A stretch of DNA of 64,000 bases from Stieleria tagensis (GTDB taxonomy: Bacteria > Planctomycetota > Planctomycetia > Pirellulales > Pirellulaceae). The notes under the pieces are model-generated. The model saw only the letters and a program-made list of their open reading frames with translations. It had not been told where the DNA came from and made no database searches. Positions 36,294 to 44,689 of this stretch are shown one piece after another. The stretch covers positions 30,646 to 94,645 of the forward strand of contig NZ_JAMYFE010000037.1 of assembly GCF_024129865.1 (NCBI RefSeq), given 5' to 3'. The position numbers and the translations under genes are program-made. Position 1 is the first letter of the stretch, and the number at the start of each line of letters is the position of its first letter.

Positions 36294-38621
36294 TCAGTCC
36301 GTTAACGTGATTGTGACCGACGTAGCGTCATAGTCGATGCGCAGCCGTTGGCCGTCGGCTGTGACAACCTGATCACCCGGATTGTCAAATCGGCCCGTCA
36401 ACCGAGCGGCGGTCAATACTCTAATCCGCTGGCCCGCGGTCGGCGCCGCGCCAGCAGCAAATTGCACGATCAACTTCCCACCCAACACCGCAGCACCACT
36501 GACCGCAAGTGACGCCTTCCCGCCAGTTCCCACCACACAATGCAGAGAGCCATCGGCCGACTGATGATAGTCACCGCGAATCTGCAGGTCCGCGGGGCCG
36601 GAACCGACCGCCGCGCTGGCTTCCTGTCCGCTGGCTTCTTGTCCGCTGGCTGCCTGACCAATCACCGTGCCATCATTGAACACGCTGCCATCGATCACAC
36701 CGGCACCGCGAAATGTCCCCAGTGGCGCGATCTGAATCCAACGCTGTGTCGACACCGTGCCCTGCCGAAGACTCAATTGCCCGTGCGGCGCAATTCGGAT
36801 TTCGTTGCGACCGACCAGACCGACGCCGCTGTCCAGAGCCATCGTCTGCGTCGCAGCCGGACCGGAACCGCGAATCTCCAGTGCCAGAAATTGGACGTCG
36901 GCATCGACCCGCGCGGTGTTGGGTTTGTCGGAGTCATTGGTGACATGCGCCACCCACGACAACTGTGGTGCACCCTGGTCAATCATGTAGGTCACGCCCG
37001 CATTGGCATAGCGGTAGTCGGACCAGTTGTCCGCAGCGGAGGTCGCGGCGTTGTCCGCACCGGTCCAGTGGTGATAGCTGTTGGCAAATCCGCGCGGCTC
37101 GGCAACACGTTCGTCCAACAGCAGTTGTTTCAGTTCAGCCACCCGCTCGGGAAACTCGGCCGCCAGATCATGGGATTCGGTGGGGTCCGCTTCCAAATCG
37201 TACAGCGCGTAAGACGTGTTCCTGGACCGCACTAATTTTTGGTTGCCGCGAATGATCGATTGACCGTTTCCCGCTTCATGAATGATGAATTCACGCCGCC
37301 GTTGTTGATCGGTTCCCAGCAATGTCGGCGCCAGCGAAACGCCGTCGACTCCCAACGGGATGGGCGCACCGGCAAGCTGGCAAAACGTTGGCATCAGATC
37401 GGTCACATCGACCACCCGGTGCGAATCCGTTCCGGCCTTGAGTTTGGAATCGGCGTGGATCATGGCCGGCCAACGCATCACCAGCGGGACCCGAATGCCG
37501 CCCTCGTAAATACTGCCTTTGGTACCGCGCAGGCCACCGTTGGCATCAAGTTCGACCAGGTTTTTTCCACCCGGCCCGCCATTGTCGGACTGGAAGATGA
37601 CCAGCGTGTTATCAGCAATTGAATCGGAATCATCACCATCGTTGTTGGGATCTTCCAGGGCCGCCAACAAGTTGCCAAAGTGGGCATCGATCCGGGTCAC
37701 CATCGCCGCCCATTGCCGGGTCTGGTCGGCCAGCCCTGCGAATTTTGGATCATCCCGATAGGCCTGGTCCCACTGCGGCAAGGTGGCCACTTCGGCAAAC
37801 GGGGCATGTGGAATTTGCACCGCCAGCAGACCAAAAAACGGTTGCCGTGTTTGGTTGTACTGGTTGCCCTGGCGACGGACAAAATCCAATGCGGACATCG
37901 CATAGACATCGTCGCAGTAGGCCGTGTCGGGATAGTCCGGATGATTTTGGTTGGCCGGCCCGTCGGGATAGCCGTCGTTGCTCTGAAACGCAGCCATCGA
38001 ATTGGGGATCAATTGCAATCCGCCGACGGACGCCGAGTCGGCCGGTGCGCTCCACAAGGTCGGCTGGAAAAATGTATGCGCGCGGATGTGATGCAATTCG
38101 GCGAGTACATGCTGGTAGCCGTGTGCGGTGGGCAGCGTTTGCACATTCTCGATCACCGGGTTTGCCAAATCCTTGGATCCACCATAGCCCCATTTGCCCC
38201 AGTACCCGGTGGCGTAACCGACCGCTGACAAGGCATCGCCGATCAGCACATCATCCGCCCGCATCGCCTTTTTGGCATTGTTCGGATCATTCCGATCGGC
38301 AAACGTGTGGCCTTGATGAAACCCCGTTTGCTGTGACGAGCGGGCCGGCGAACAGACGTGGCAGCCGTAGCCCCGTGTGAAATTGACACCCTCGCGGGCC
38401 AAGCGATCCAGGTTCGGCGTCCGCACGAACGGCTGGCCGTCGGATCGACGTTTCGCCTGGCCATTGGGGCCGATGGATCCCCATCCCATGTCATCGACAT
38501 ACAGGTACAAGATGTTGGGGCGCGCGTTGTCGGCGCTGACCGCGCGACCGCCGGTCAACCCTGCCAACAGAAAACACACCACTGGCACGGCCTGTCGGCC
38601 CCAGGGCAGGAACTGGCACAT
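36294..38621 (-). CDS. arylsulfatase with C-terminal beta-repeat domain
   Basis: A 775-aa exported sulfatase. After a signal peptide (ending near AVSA, residue 30) the sulfatase domain shows metal ligands DD at 43-44 and the formylglycine motif CSPAR with the modified Cys at 90, then GKWGYGG and FQSDNGGPGG. Residues about 545-775 form a glycine-rich beta-repeat region like autotransporter-associated repeats, with three GQ(A/E)AS pentapeptides. ATG 38621 is preferred over ATG 38636 because AAGGA lies six bases before it. Planctomycete sulfatases attack sulfated algal polysaccharides. The Cys-type motif needs a formylglycine-generating or anSME enzyme encoded elsewhere. Confidence 0.92.
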   Translation of the reverse strand: MCQFLPWGRQAVPVVCFLLAGLTGGRAVSADNARPNILYLYVDDMGWGSIGPNGQAKRRSDGQPFVRTPNLDRLAREGVNFTRGYGCHVCSPARSSQQTGFHQGHTFADRNDPNNAKKAMRADDVLIGDALSAVGYATGYWGKWGYGGSKDLANPVIENVQTLPTAHGYQHVLAELHHIRAHTFFQPTLWSAPADSASVGGLQLIPNSMAAFQSNDGYPDGPANQNHPDYPDTAYCDDVYAMSALDFVRRQGNQYNQTRQPFFGLLAVQIPHAPFAEVATLPQWDQAYRDDPKFAGLADQTRQWAAMVTRIDAHFGNLLAALEDPNNDGDDSDSIADNTLVIFQSDNGGPGGKNLVELDANGGLRGTKGSIYEGGIRVPLVMRWPAMIHADSKLKAGTDSHRVVDVTDLMPTFCQLAGAPIPLGVDGVSLAPTLLGTDQQRRREFIIHEAGNGQSIIRGNQKLVRSRNTSYALYDLEADPTESHDLAAEFPERVAELKQLLLDERVAEPRGFANSYHHWTGADNAATSAADNWSDYRYANAGVTYMIDQGAPQLSWVAHVTNDSDKPNTARVDADVQFLALEIRGSGPAATQTMALDSGVGLVGRNEIRIAPHGQLSLRQGTVSTQRWIQIAPLGTFRGAGVIDGSVFNDGTVIGQAASGQEASGQEASAAVGSGPADLQIRGDYHQSADGSLHCVVGTGGKASLAVSGAAVLGGKLIVQFAAGAAPTAGQRIRVLTAARLTGRFDNPGDQVVTADGQRLRIDYDATSVTITLTD
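36616..36660 (-). repeat. 15-bp tandem repeat inside the sulfatase gene
   Basis: Three in-frame 15-bp units (36616-36630, 36631-36645, 36646-36660; the third degenerate) encode repeated GQ(A/E)AS in the linker of the C-terminal beta-repeat region. The first two differ by one base, suggesting recent slippage. Confidence 0.75.
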
Positions 38622-38766
38622 CTCGTTTCCTTCCATCTAGAAGTCAGAATCAGTCATCGTTGGATGCTTGTGTCCAACAGTCTAACTGGACTGCGCCGGA
38701 TTGTGCGAAAGTGCCATTGATTCCTCACCCTCACCGCGGCCAACGCCCTGTGACAGGGCAGCGAGA

Positions 38767-39942
38767 CTAGGCAGCGGCTTTTTGGGCCGGCGATTCCGTG
38801 GCACTCAGCCATTGACCGATCTGCTGCAGATCCTGCTTCCACTCCTGTCCGGTGCGGCGATCACAATAGGTCTGGAACATCAGATCCGTCGTTTCACTCA
38901 GCAAGCGAATGGCGTCGATGCGATCGTCGTCTTCGAATTCTTCGTCGTCTTCCAAATGAATCTTCGCACCGCTGATCCCCATCGATTCGGCTTGCAACAC
39001 CAAATCGAACTGACGGCCTTCGCGAACGATGGTCATCCCGCTCTTGCGCGGCAATTTGCCAGAACGAATGGCCTGCATCGCCTCGGGCAACTGGACGGGG
39101 CATTCGGCGGAGATCGTTTCCTTTCCCGACTCGCCTTGGGGACACTCCAAACTAAGCGTCTTGGCCAACATGACGGTGACTTCGGAACCGTCGACCAACT
39201 GGATCGTGTCCGACTGATGCGCCAGAGTCCACCACAACCAGAGCATGAATTCATTGCCCAAGAAATCCGGGGCTTGGGAATGTTCGTTGGCCCAGGTGTT
39301 GTCGCCGCGAGTTTGGCCGGTCAAAAAGTCCAGCGGTTGCAGATCATCGACTTCGCCATACAGATCGTTGTCGATCGCCCATTGTTGGGCGATCGATCCG
39401 GCACCGAGATGACGCAATTCCAAACCAAAGGCACGTTCCAACAGGTCGATGCAGTGCCGACCGGCGGTGCCGACCGAACCGCCAAAGTACAACAGTTCGT
39501 TTTGGTAATCCCACAACAGCGGAAATTGTTGCATCTTGCGATACTTGCCGGTGGCCGCTTCGGATTCACAACGTTGTTCGACCGCTTCCTTGGCTTCCTT
39601 GCGCTGGGCCTTGGTGATCACGCCGGTTTCGCTGTCTTTGGCGATCCCCGCCAATTCGATTTGCAACCAGGCGGCGCGGTGCGCTGCGGGAATCTGGTTG
39701 GTGTCGATGCGGACCGAACAGTGCACCGCGTCGTTGATCACATTCTTTGACAGCTCAAACTCTTGATCAAACAGGTGCTCGCCACCCAAAAATCCGATTT
39801 GAACATTTTCGGTCGATCCGGTCTCGAAATTCCCCGCCGCATGCTGGGCCAAGATCTCGATGTGTTCGTCAGCAAACTGATCCGCTTCAAAACCAGCCAC
39901 GCTGAATCTTTGAAACCCAAGGTTACCGCGAAGAAATGGCAT
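38767..39942 (-). CDS. putative RdgC-like protein
   Basis: A 391-aa cytosolic protein that I place tentatively near RdgC (recombination-associated DNA-binding protein). The opening MPFLRGNLGFQRFSV and the middle part (KAQRKEAKEAVEQRCESEA followed by FPLLWDYQNELLYFGG and CIDLLERAFGL) follow the order seen in RdgC: a basic helix, a short beta hairpin, then a helix with hydrophobic repeats. It is longer than E. coli RdgC (303 aa) and sequence similarity is low. RdgC forms a DNA-encircling ring that restrains RecA. Monocistronic. If not RdgC, it is an uncharacterised conserved protein. Confidence 0.5.
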   Translation of the reverse strand: MPFLRGNLGFQRFSVAGFEADQFADEHIEILAQHAAGNFETGSTENVQIGFLGGEHLFDQEFELSKNVINDAVHCSVRIDTNQIPAAHRAAWLQIELAGIAKDSETGVITKAQRKEAKEAVEQRCESEAATGKYRKMQQFPLLWDYQNELLYFGGSVGTAGRHCIDLLERAFGLELRHLGAGSIAQQWAIDNDLYGEVDDLQPLDFLTGQTRGDNTWANEHSQAPDFLGNEFMLWLWWTLAHQSDTIQLVDGSEVTVMLAKTLSLECPQGESGKETISAECPVQLPEAMQAIRSGKLPRKSGMTIVREGRQFDLVLQAESMGISGAKIHLEDDEEFEDDDRIDAIRLLSETTDLMFQTYCDRRTGQEWKQDLQQIGQWLSATESPAQKAAA

Positions 39943-40120
39943 AGATGATTCCGATTTAATGAAAGAGCAAACGGAGACAGGCGTCGTGCAGTTATCGTCG
40001 AGGCGGGCAATAGAATTTGCCAGGTCGCAGACCAGGGGTCACAAAACAACCATCCCCGCAGACCTGCCACCGCGCCCCGAACCCCTGAACCGTCAAACTC
40101 TACCCAGCCCAGTCACCCGC

Positions 40121-40200
40121 AATAGCCCCTGCTATGGCACGATAGCCCCTGCTTATGGCACGATAGCCCCTGCATGGCACGATAGCCCCTGCCATGGCAC
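40121..40200. repeat. four-unit tandem repeat with variable centre
   Basis: Units at 40121-40140, 40141-40161, 40162-40180 and 40181-40200. Each is (G/A)ATAGCCCCTGC, then 0-2 variable bases (T, TT, none, C), then ATGGCAC. Only the junction varies, so unit length is 20, 21, 19 and 20. It lies in the 351-nt gap 39943-40293 between the RdgC-like and ArsR genes, about 95 nt before the ArsR start; I see no gene in the rest of the gap. Confidence 0.85.
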
Positions 40201-40293
40201 TGGGGGCTGGCAACACCCTCGTCTCGCGGGCAACCATCGCGGGGTCTAAACTACGATGTTGCTCGTGTTTTCCTCTGACCCCCCACAGGTTCC

Positions 40294-40632
40294 GTGACCA
40301 AATCTGACCAGGACGACGAAACCAAATGCGCCGCCTATTTGAAAGCGGTGGGCGATCCGCTGCGAATGCGAATCGTCAGATCCTTGCAAGTCGGTCCGCT
40401 TAGCGTTTCGGACCTGTCCGAATTGCTGGAACAGGAAATCGGTACGGTCTCGCACCATTTGCGGGTGTTGTTCCATGCCGACGTCGTCCAGACCCGCCGC
40501 GAAGGAAAATTCATCTACTACTCGCTCAGCGAACATTTGCTCGCCTCGGGGCGTCGCCGCAAACCGAACGTGCTGGATTTTGGTTGCTGCCGGTTGGATG
40601 TGGGCCAGTCCGGCGCGACGGACGATCGCTGA
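40294..40632 (+). CDS. ArsR-family transcriptional regulator
   Basis: A 112-aa winged-helix regulator of the ArsR/SmtB family: KAVGDPLRMRIVRSL (helix 1-2), VSDLSELLEQEIGTVSHHLRVL (recognition helix) and the wing TRREGKFIYYSLSE. Cys12 and a CC pair near residue 98 could bind metal, but no canonical ArsR or SmtB site is complete. The start is GTG 40294, the codon that gives the usual family N-terminus. The next gene, 74 nt on, encodes a COG0523 metal-chaperone GTPase, so control of zinc or another metal is likely. Confidence 0.88.
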   Translation: MTKSDQDDETKCAAYLKAVGDPLRMRIVRSLQVGPLSVSDLSELLEQEIGTVSHHLRVLFHADVVQTRREGKFIYYSLSEHLLASGRRRKPNVLDFGCCRLDVGQSGATDDR

Positions 40633-40706
40633 TTGACGAACAATCTGATAATCGGGAGAATGTCCTGCTGTTCTCCATCGACCTCTTTCCACCCACCCAA
40701 GCTGTG

Positions 40707-41807
40707 ATGTCCACTCCTACCCGCTTTGTAATGATCGGTGGCTTTCTGGGCGCCGGAAAAACGACCTTGATCGGCCAACTCGCTCGACGGCTTCAGGCGG
40801 CCGGCAAACATGTCTGCGTGGTCACCAATGACCAAGCCGCCGGACTGGTCGATACCGAACTGCTGCGCAGCCAAGGACTGGATGTCAACGAAGTCGCGGG
40901 ATCCTGTTTCTGTTGTAACTTCCACGGTCTGACCGATGCCATGGATGCCTTTGATGCCAACCATCGCCCCGACGTGATTCTGGCCGAACCGGTGGGCAGT
41001 TGCACCGATCTGGTGGCCACCATCGCGATTCCGATGATGGAACAGCTGGGCGAAAAATTTGTGCACAGCCCGTATGCGGTCGTGCTGAAACCCAGCCATG
41101 GTCTGAAGATTCTGACCGGCAGCGGCAAAGGCGGCTTTTCGGAAAAGGCCGAGTACATCTTCCGCAAGCAACTGGAAGAATCGGAATTGATTGTGATCAA
41201 TCGCATCGACGAATTGACCAAAGAGCAATTGGACCTGCTACGGTCCAGCATCGAGGATCAGTATCCGGGACGGCCGGTGATCTGTCTGTCGGCCAAGACC
41301 GGTGAGAACTTGGATGAACTTGAAATCGCATTGGCGGGCACTGCGGCGCAGCGACAGACGATGATGGACGTCGACTACGACGTTTATGCCGACGGCGAAG
41401 CCGAACTGGGCTGGCTAAACGCCACCGCCACGCTGCGATCGGATCAACCCTTGGCGATCGACGACACCGTGCTGCGACTGGTCGATTCGTTGCGAGAGCG
41501 GTTGCTGGAATTGGATGCTGAACCGGCGCATCTAAAAGTCCTGTGCTCCTCCGGCAGCGCCGTGGCGGTGGCCAATTTGGTCAGCAGTGACACGCCGACG
41601 ATGTTGTCGGTCGCTTCGGAGTCCCACGGACAAGCGTTGACATTGATCATCAATGCCCGCGTTTGCCTGGATCCCCAATCGCTTCAATCCGCGGTCACCG
41701 CCGCCACCGAACAACTCGCCACCGACCTAGCGGCGACGGTGTCGGTCGAGTCGATTGAAAGCTTTCGCCCCGGCCGTCCCGTCCCCACCTATCGCGCCGG
41801 CACCTAG
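40707..41807 (+). CDS. COG0523 (CobW/YjiA-family) metallochaperone GTPase
   Basis: A 366-aa G3E-family GTPase. Walker A is GGFLGAGKTT (residues 11-20); the metal-binding CxCC motif is Cys67-Phe-Cys-Cys70 in GSCFCC; LAEPVGSCTDL is the switch region and VINRIDEL supplies the NKxD-like motif. Members deliver zinc or cobalt to target proteins, often in zinc starvation, when they are controlled by Zur or ArsR-type regulators. The C-terminal third is long and lacks the His-rich stretch of some zinc chaperones. ATG 40707 begins the canonical fold. Likely co-transcribed with the ArsR gene. Confidence 0.87.
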   Translation: MSTPTRFVMIGGFLGAGKTTLIGQLARRLQAAGKHVCVVTNDQAAGLVDTELLRSQGLDVNEVAGSCFCCNFHGLTDAMDAFDANHRPDVILAEPVGSCTDLVATIAIPMMEQLGEKFVHSPYAVVLKPSHGLKILTGSGKGGFSEKAEYIFRKQLEESELIVINRIDELTKEQLDLLRSSIEDQYPGRPVICLSAKTGENLDELEIALAGTAAQRQTMMDVDYDVYADGEAELGWLNATATLRSDQPLAIDDTVLRLVDSLRERLLELDAEPAHLKVLCSSGSAVAVANLVSSDTPTMLSVASESHGQALTLIINARVCLDPQSLQSAVTAATEQLATDLAATVSVESIESFRPGRPVPTYRAGT

Positions 41808-41898
41808 CGGCAGACCCAACCGGTGCCGACATGAATGCCTTAGAATTGGTTGGCAATTTCAACCACTCAGCTTCCGCCACCGCGTCGAGTCCCATTGA

Positions 41899-43047
41899 AT
41901 GCCGAAACAAAAATCGGTCGCACTGTTGATCGAAACCTCCAATGCCTATGCGCGGAATTTGCTGGGGGGGATTGTTTCCTACATCCGCACCAATGAGTCC
42001 TGGTCGGTCTTTTTGCCGGAGCAGCATCGGGGAGCTACGCCACCGGCATGGCTGCGGACTTGGAAAGGCGATGGGTTGATCGCAAGGATCGAGACCGAGG
42101 CGATCGCCGAAGCGGTCGGCCAGCTGAGGATGCCGATTGTCGATGTCAGCGCCGCGCGACTGGTTCCCAAGGTTCCTTGGGTGGAAACCGATGATGCCGC
42201 GATCGCGCGACTGGCCTACGATCACTTTCGCCAGCGCGGATTCGAACACTTTGCGTTCTGCGGCGAACCCGATTTCAATTGGTCCAACTGGCGGGAACAA
42301 GCCTTTGTCGAAGCAGCCGACCGGGACGGTCGTCGTTGTCATGTGTTCCATGCCCGCTCTCGTGACGCGCAAGGACTGTCCATCAGTCAGGAGCGTCAGC
42401 GTCTGACCAAATGGATTTTGTCGTTGCCAGATCGGACCGCGGTATTTGCCTGCTACGACATCAAAGCCCAACAGATTTTGGATGTCTGTCGCGAGAACAA
42501 CATCAACGTCCCTGAACAGCTGGCCCTGCTGGGAGTCGACAATGATGAATTGTTATGCGATTTGTGTTCGCCGCCGCTATCGAGCGTGATCCCCGCGGCG
42601 CACAAGACCGGACGTGAAGCCGCGCGATTGCTGAACATGATGATGGGTGGAACCAAAGTCGATCAATCGGCGCATCTGATGGAACCGATCGGAATCGCCA
42701 CGCGACAATCGACCGACGTGTTGGCAATCGAGGATGTTGATGTCGCCGCGGCGATGCGTTTCATCCGCGATCATTCCTGTGAAGGCATCAATGTGCACGA
42801 CGTGCTCAAGGAAGTTCCCTTGTCACGACGGGTTTTGGAAAAACGGTTTCAAGAGATCGTCGGCCGCACGCCACACCAGGAAATCACGCGTCGCCGGATC
42901 GAACGGATTCGACAGTTGTTGATCGATACCGATCTAACCCTGCACCAAATCGCACAGCGAACTGGGTTTCAAAATGAGGAGTACATGAGCGTGGCCTTTC
43001 GCCGCGCCATGAATATTCCACCCGGACAATTCCGCCGCGAAAACTAG
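41899..43047 (+). CDS. XylR-like AraC-family regulator with LacI-type sensor domain
   Basis: A 382-aa transcription regulator. Residues about 1-270 form a periplasmic-binding-protein-like sugar-sensing domain (VALLIETSNAYARNLLGGI, AVFACYDIKAQQILDVC, LALLGVDNDELLCDL), as in E. coli XylR; residues about 285-382 are an AraC-type double helix-turn-helix (VHDVLKEVPLSRRVLEKRF and LHQIAQRTGFQNEEYMSVAFRR). Planctomycetes have many such regulators for diverse sugars. The gene is monocistronic, 91 nt after the GTPase gene, and its target is not evident in the window. Confidence 0.9.
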   Translation: MPKQKSVALLIETSNAYARNLLGGIVSYIRTNESWSVFLPEQHRGATPPAWLRTWKGDGLIARIETEAIAEAVGQLRMPIVDVSAARLVPKVPWVETDDAAIARLAYDHFRQRGFEHFAFCGEPDFNWSNWREQAFVEAADRDGRRCHVFHARSRDAQGLSISQERQRLTKWILSLPDRTAVFACYDIKAQQILDVCRENNINVPEQLALLGVDNDELLCDLCSPPLSSVIPAAHKTGREAARLLNMMMGGTKVDQSAHLMEPIGIATRQSTDVLAIEDVDVAAAMRFIRDHSCEGINVHDVLKEVPLSRRVLEKRFQEIVGRTPHQEITRRRIERIRQLLIDTDLTLHQIAQRTGFQNEEYMSVAFRRAMNIPPGQFRREN

Positions 43048-43084
43048 AATCGAAAACAGGTCGCTCTCGAACAGCAAACACACT

Positions 43085-43151
43085 CTAGTGCTTTGTCACC
43101 GTTCAAAGTGGTGGGAACTCGTTTGATCGGAAACGGGGTCAAAAGCACTAG
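43085..43151. repeat. inverted repeat with 10-bp arms flanking 47 nt
   Basis: CTAGTGCTTT (43085-43094) and AAAGCACTAG (43142-43151) are perfect inverse complements. The element sits between the convergent ends of the regulator gene and the secreted-protein gene. It has the size of a very small MITE-like or REP-like element. No target-site duplication was recognised. Confidence 0.65.
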
Positions 43152-43162
43152 TGACGGGCTAA

Positions 43163-44191
43163 CTAGTTTGCTGAAGCATTCACAGACTCGGCGTCCGAGC
43201 TGCCGAGACTACGAGTACCAGTCCGATTTTGCCAATCGGAAAACCTCTGCGACCAATCTTCGTCGAAACGCTGACGAATCTTCTCTCGCCAGTCGATTTC
43301 CTCACCTTCTGTTAATTCTGGCATTACGGATTCGTCTGATGTATCAAGCCACTTTAGATGTCCCTCAATTTCATAGTCCATTCCATATTCCGGCGTAGAG
43401 TGGCGAAACCGGTACTCCGTTGGAATCCAAACCGATCGTTTTGAATTAACTTTCCATTCTTCCCAATTGACAAGATGCACGCAAATAATCGGACCGGGAT
43501 CTTCGATATCCAAATTGCCGAAATGGATGATCCGGGTGGGACAATTGCCTTGTCTTGGATCAAATAAGAGTTGCACTCGCCACAATTGCCTGGCCCATTC
43601 GGATTGGATCGTTCCGTCTTCTAGTTTTGTTGCTCGCATGAAGTCCAGATCGTCAAGCAAGCTTCGGCCATAGCTAATTGTATGAGACTTCCCAGTGCTT
43701 CGATCAACACGCGGTGCGATCGGGCGATAAAAGGGAAAGTCATGACCGATAGGATATCGAGGGATCTGACTATCATCAGGGTCCATCGCCAAATCCTCAA
43801 CAAGTTGCCCAGAATACCGTCCAAAAGCTTCACCACCCTGCCGCCGCGCTCGGTGGGTGGGGGTCTTGAGGTATTGCACCCACCTTCGCTGATTTTCATT
43901 TGCCCCAACGAATCTCCCAATTTCACCGGTCGCGGAAAACCGCCCGCTGCTACCGCTTCTGCGATCCTCACAGAAGAGGTAGATCGTATCCACGTCGCGT
44001 CCATCAAAATATGAACTGCATTTTTCTCGTATGACAACCGAGTATTCATCCGGAAGCCCAAATGGGGCGACGGCAAAATCTGTGAGACAGTCAACCGCCA
44101 AACGCTCAACGCTGTTGGTGGCAAGACCTTGTGCATTCACAAACCCAAGAGATAGAGCCCAGATGATCAAGAGAGCAAATAGGCGCTTCAT
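43163..44191 (-). CDS. secreted protein of unknown function
   Basis: A 342-aa exported protein with a clear signal peptide (MKRLFALLIIWALSLGFVNAQG). The mature part has no motif I recognise; it is charged, contains several Trp-rich segments (WARQLWRVQLLFDP, VNWEEWKVNS) and an acidic end, and resembles planctomycete proteins that occur with DUF1573 proteins. ATG 44191 is chosen for the signal peptide and its GGAGG site. It is the last of three same-strand genes for exported proteins in DNA that looks more AT-rich than the flanks. Confidence 0.7.
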   Translation of the reverse strand: MKRLFALLIIWALSLGFVNAQGLATNSVERLAVDCLTDFAVAPFGLPDEYSVVIREKCSSYFDGRDVDTIYLFCEDRRSGSSGRFSATGEIGRFVGANENQRRWVQYLKTPTHRARRQGGEAFGRYSGQLVEDLAMDPDDSQIPRYPIGHDFPFYRPIAPRVDRSTGKSHTISYGRSLLDDLDFMRATKLEDGTIQSEWARQLWRVQLLFDPRQGNCPTRIIHFGNLDIEDPGPIICVHLVNWEEWKVNSKRSVWIPTEYRFRHSTPEYGMDYEIEGHLKWLDTSDESVMPELTEGEEIDWREKIRQRFDEDWSQRFSDWQNRTGTRSLGSSDAESVNASAN

Positions 44192-44235
44192 AACGTCAAC
44201 CTCCACGAATAGTTTTCTGCTTGACAATCCGTTAA

Positions 44236-44640
44236 TCAATTAAAATTCTCTGGGCATGGAGTATTGATATCAATATTTGGAATATCTACTGGATTCACTC
44301 CTTGATATGAGGTGGGAGTGTCACATATCGGACCACCCATTGTTGGTTGACAGGTACAGGCTCCGCCCGTCGCGCAATAGACAGTCCAGCCGCCGTCAAT
44401 CCCATACCCCTCTTCAACTTGCCTAGAGTTGTCCCAAGATCCGGTATAGCCAGCAGCCAGGTATGGGTTCGGACACCAAGGCTGTCCCGTGACAGGGTGG
44501 TTGGGAAGACAATTTCCTGTACAGGCCGAAGGTGTGACCGGTAAGCATTGACTGGTTCCGCCGGTAAATTCATAGCAGGTCTCCGCGCGTGCACTGGTAA
44601 CGGTCAGTACCAACAAGCAAATTGACAGCAGGGTACGCAT
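44236..44640 (-). CDS. small cysteine-rich secreted protein
   Basis: A 134-aa exported protein: signal peptide (residues 1-20, ending SARA) followed by a mature chain with ten cysteines, several in short pairs (ACTCQP), and many Gly, Pro and Thr. This composition suggests a disulfide-stabilised extracytoplasmic protein. ATG 44640 has GAGGA nine bases upstream and begins the signal peptide. It is between the DUF1573 gene (49 nt upstream) and the unknown secreted-protein gene (44 nt downstream), probably one operon. No known family recognised. Confidence 0.65.
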   Translation of the reverse strand: MRTLLSICLLVLTVTSARAETCYEFTGGTSQCLPVTPSACTGNCLPNHPVTGQPWCPNPYLAAGYTGSWDNSRQVEEGYGIDGGWTVYCATGGACTCQPTMGGPICDTPTSYQGVNPVDIPNIDINTPCPENFN

Positions 44641-44689
44641 GGGTTCAATCCTCAAAATTCATCGACGTGGAAGAAATAAGAAACACAAT

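Noticed and set aside
40121-40200. CRISPR array
   Set aside because: Units are directly adjacent with no spacers and differ only by 0-2 bases; this is a tandem repeat.
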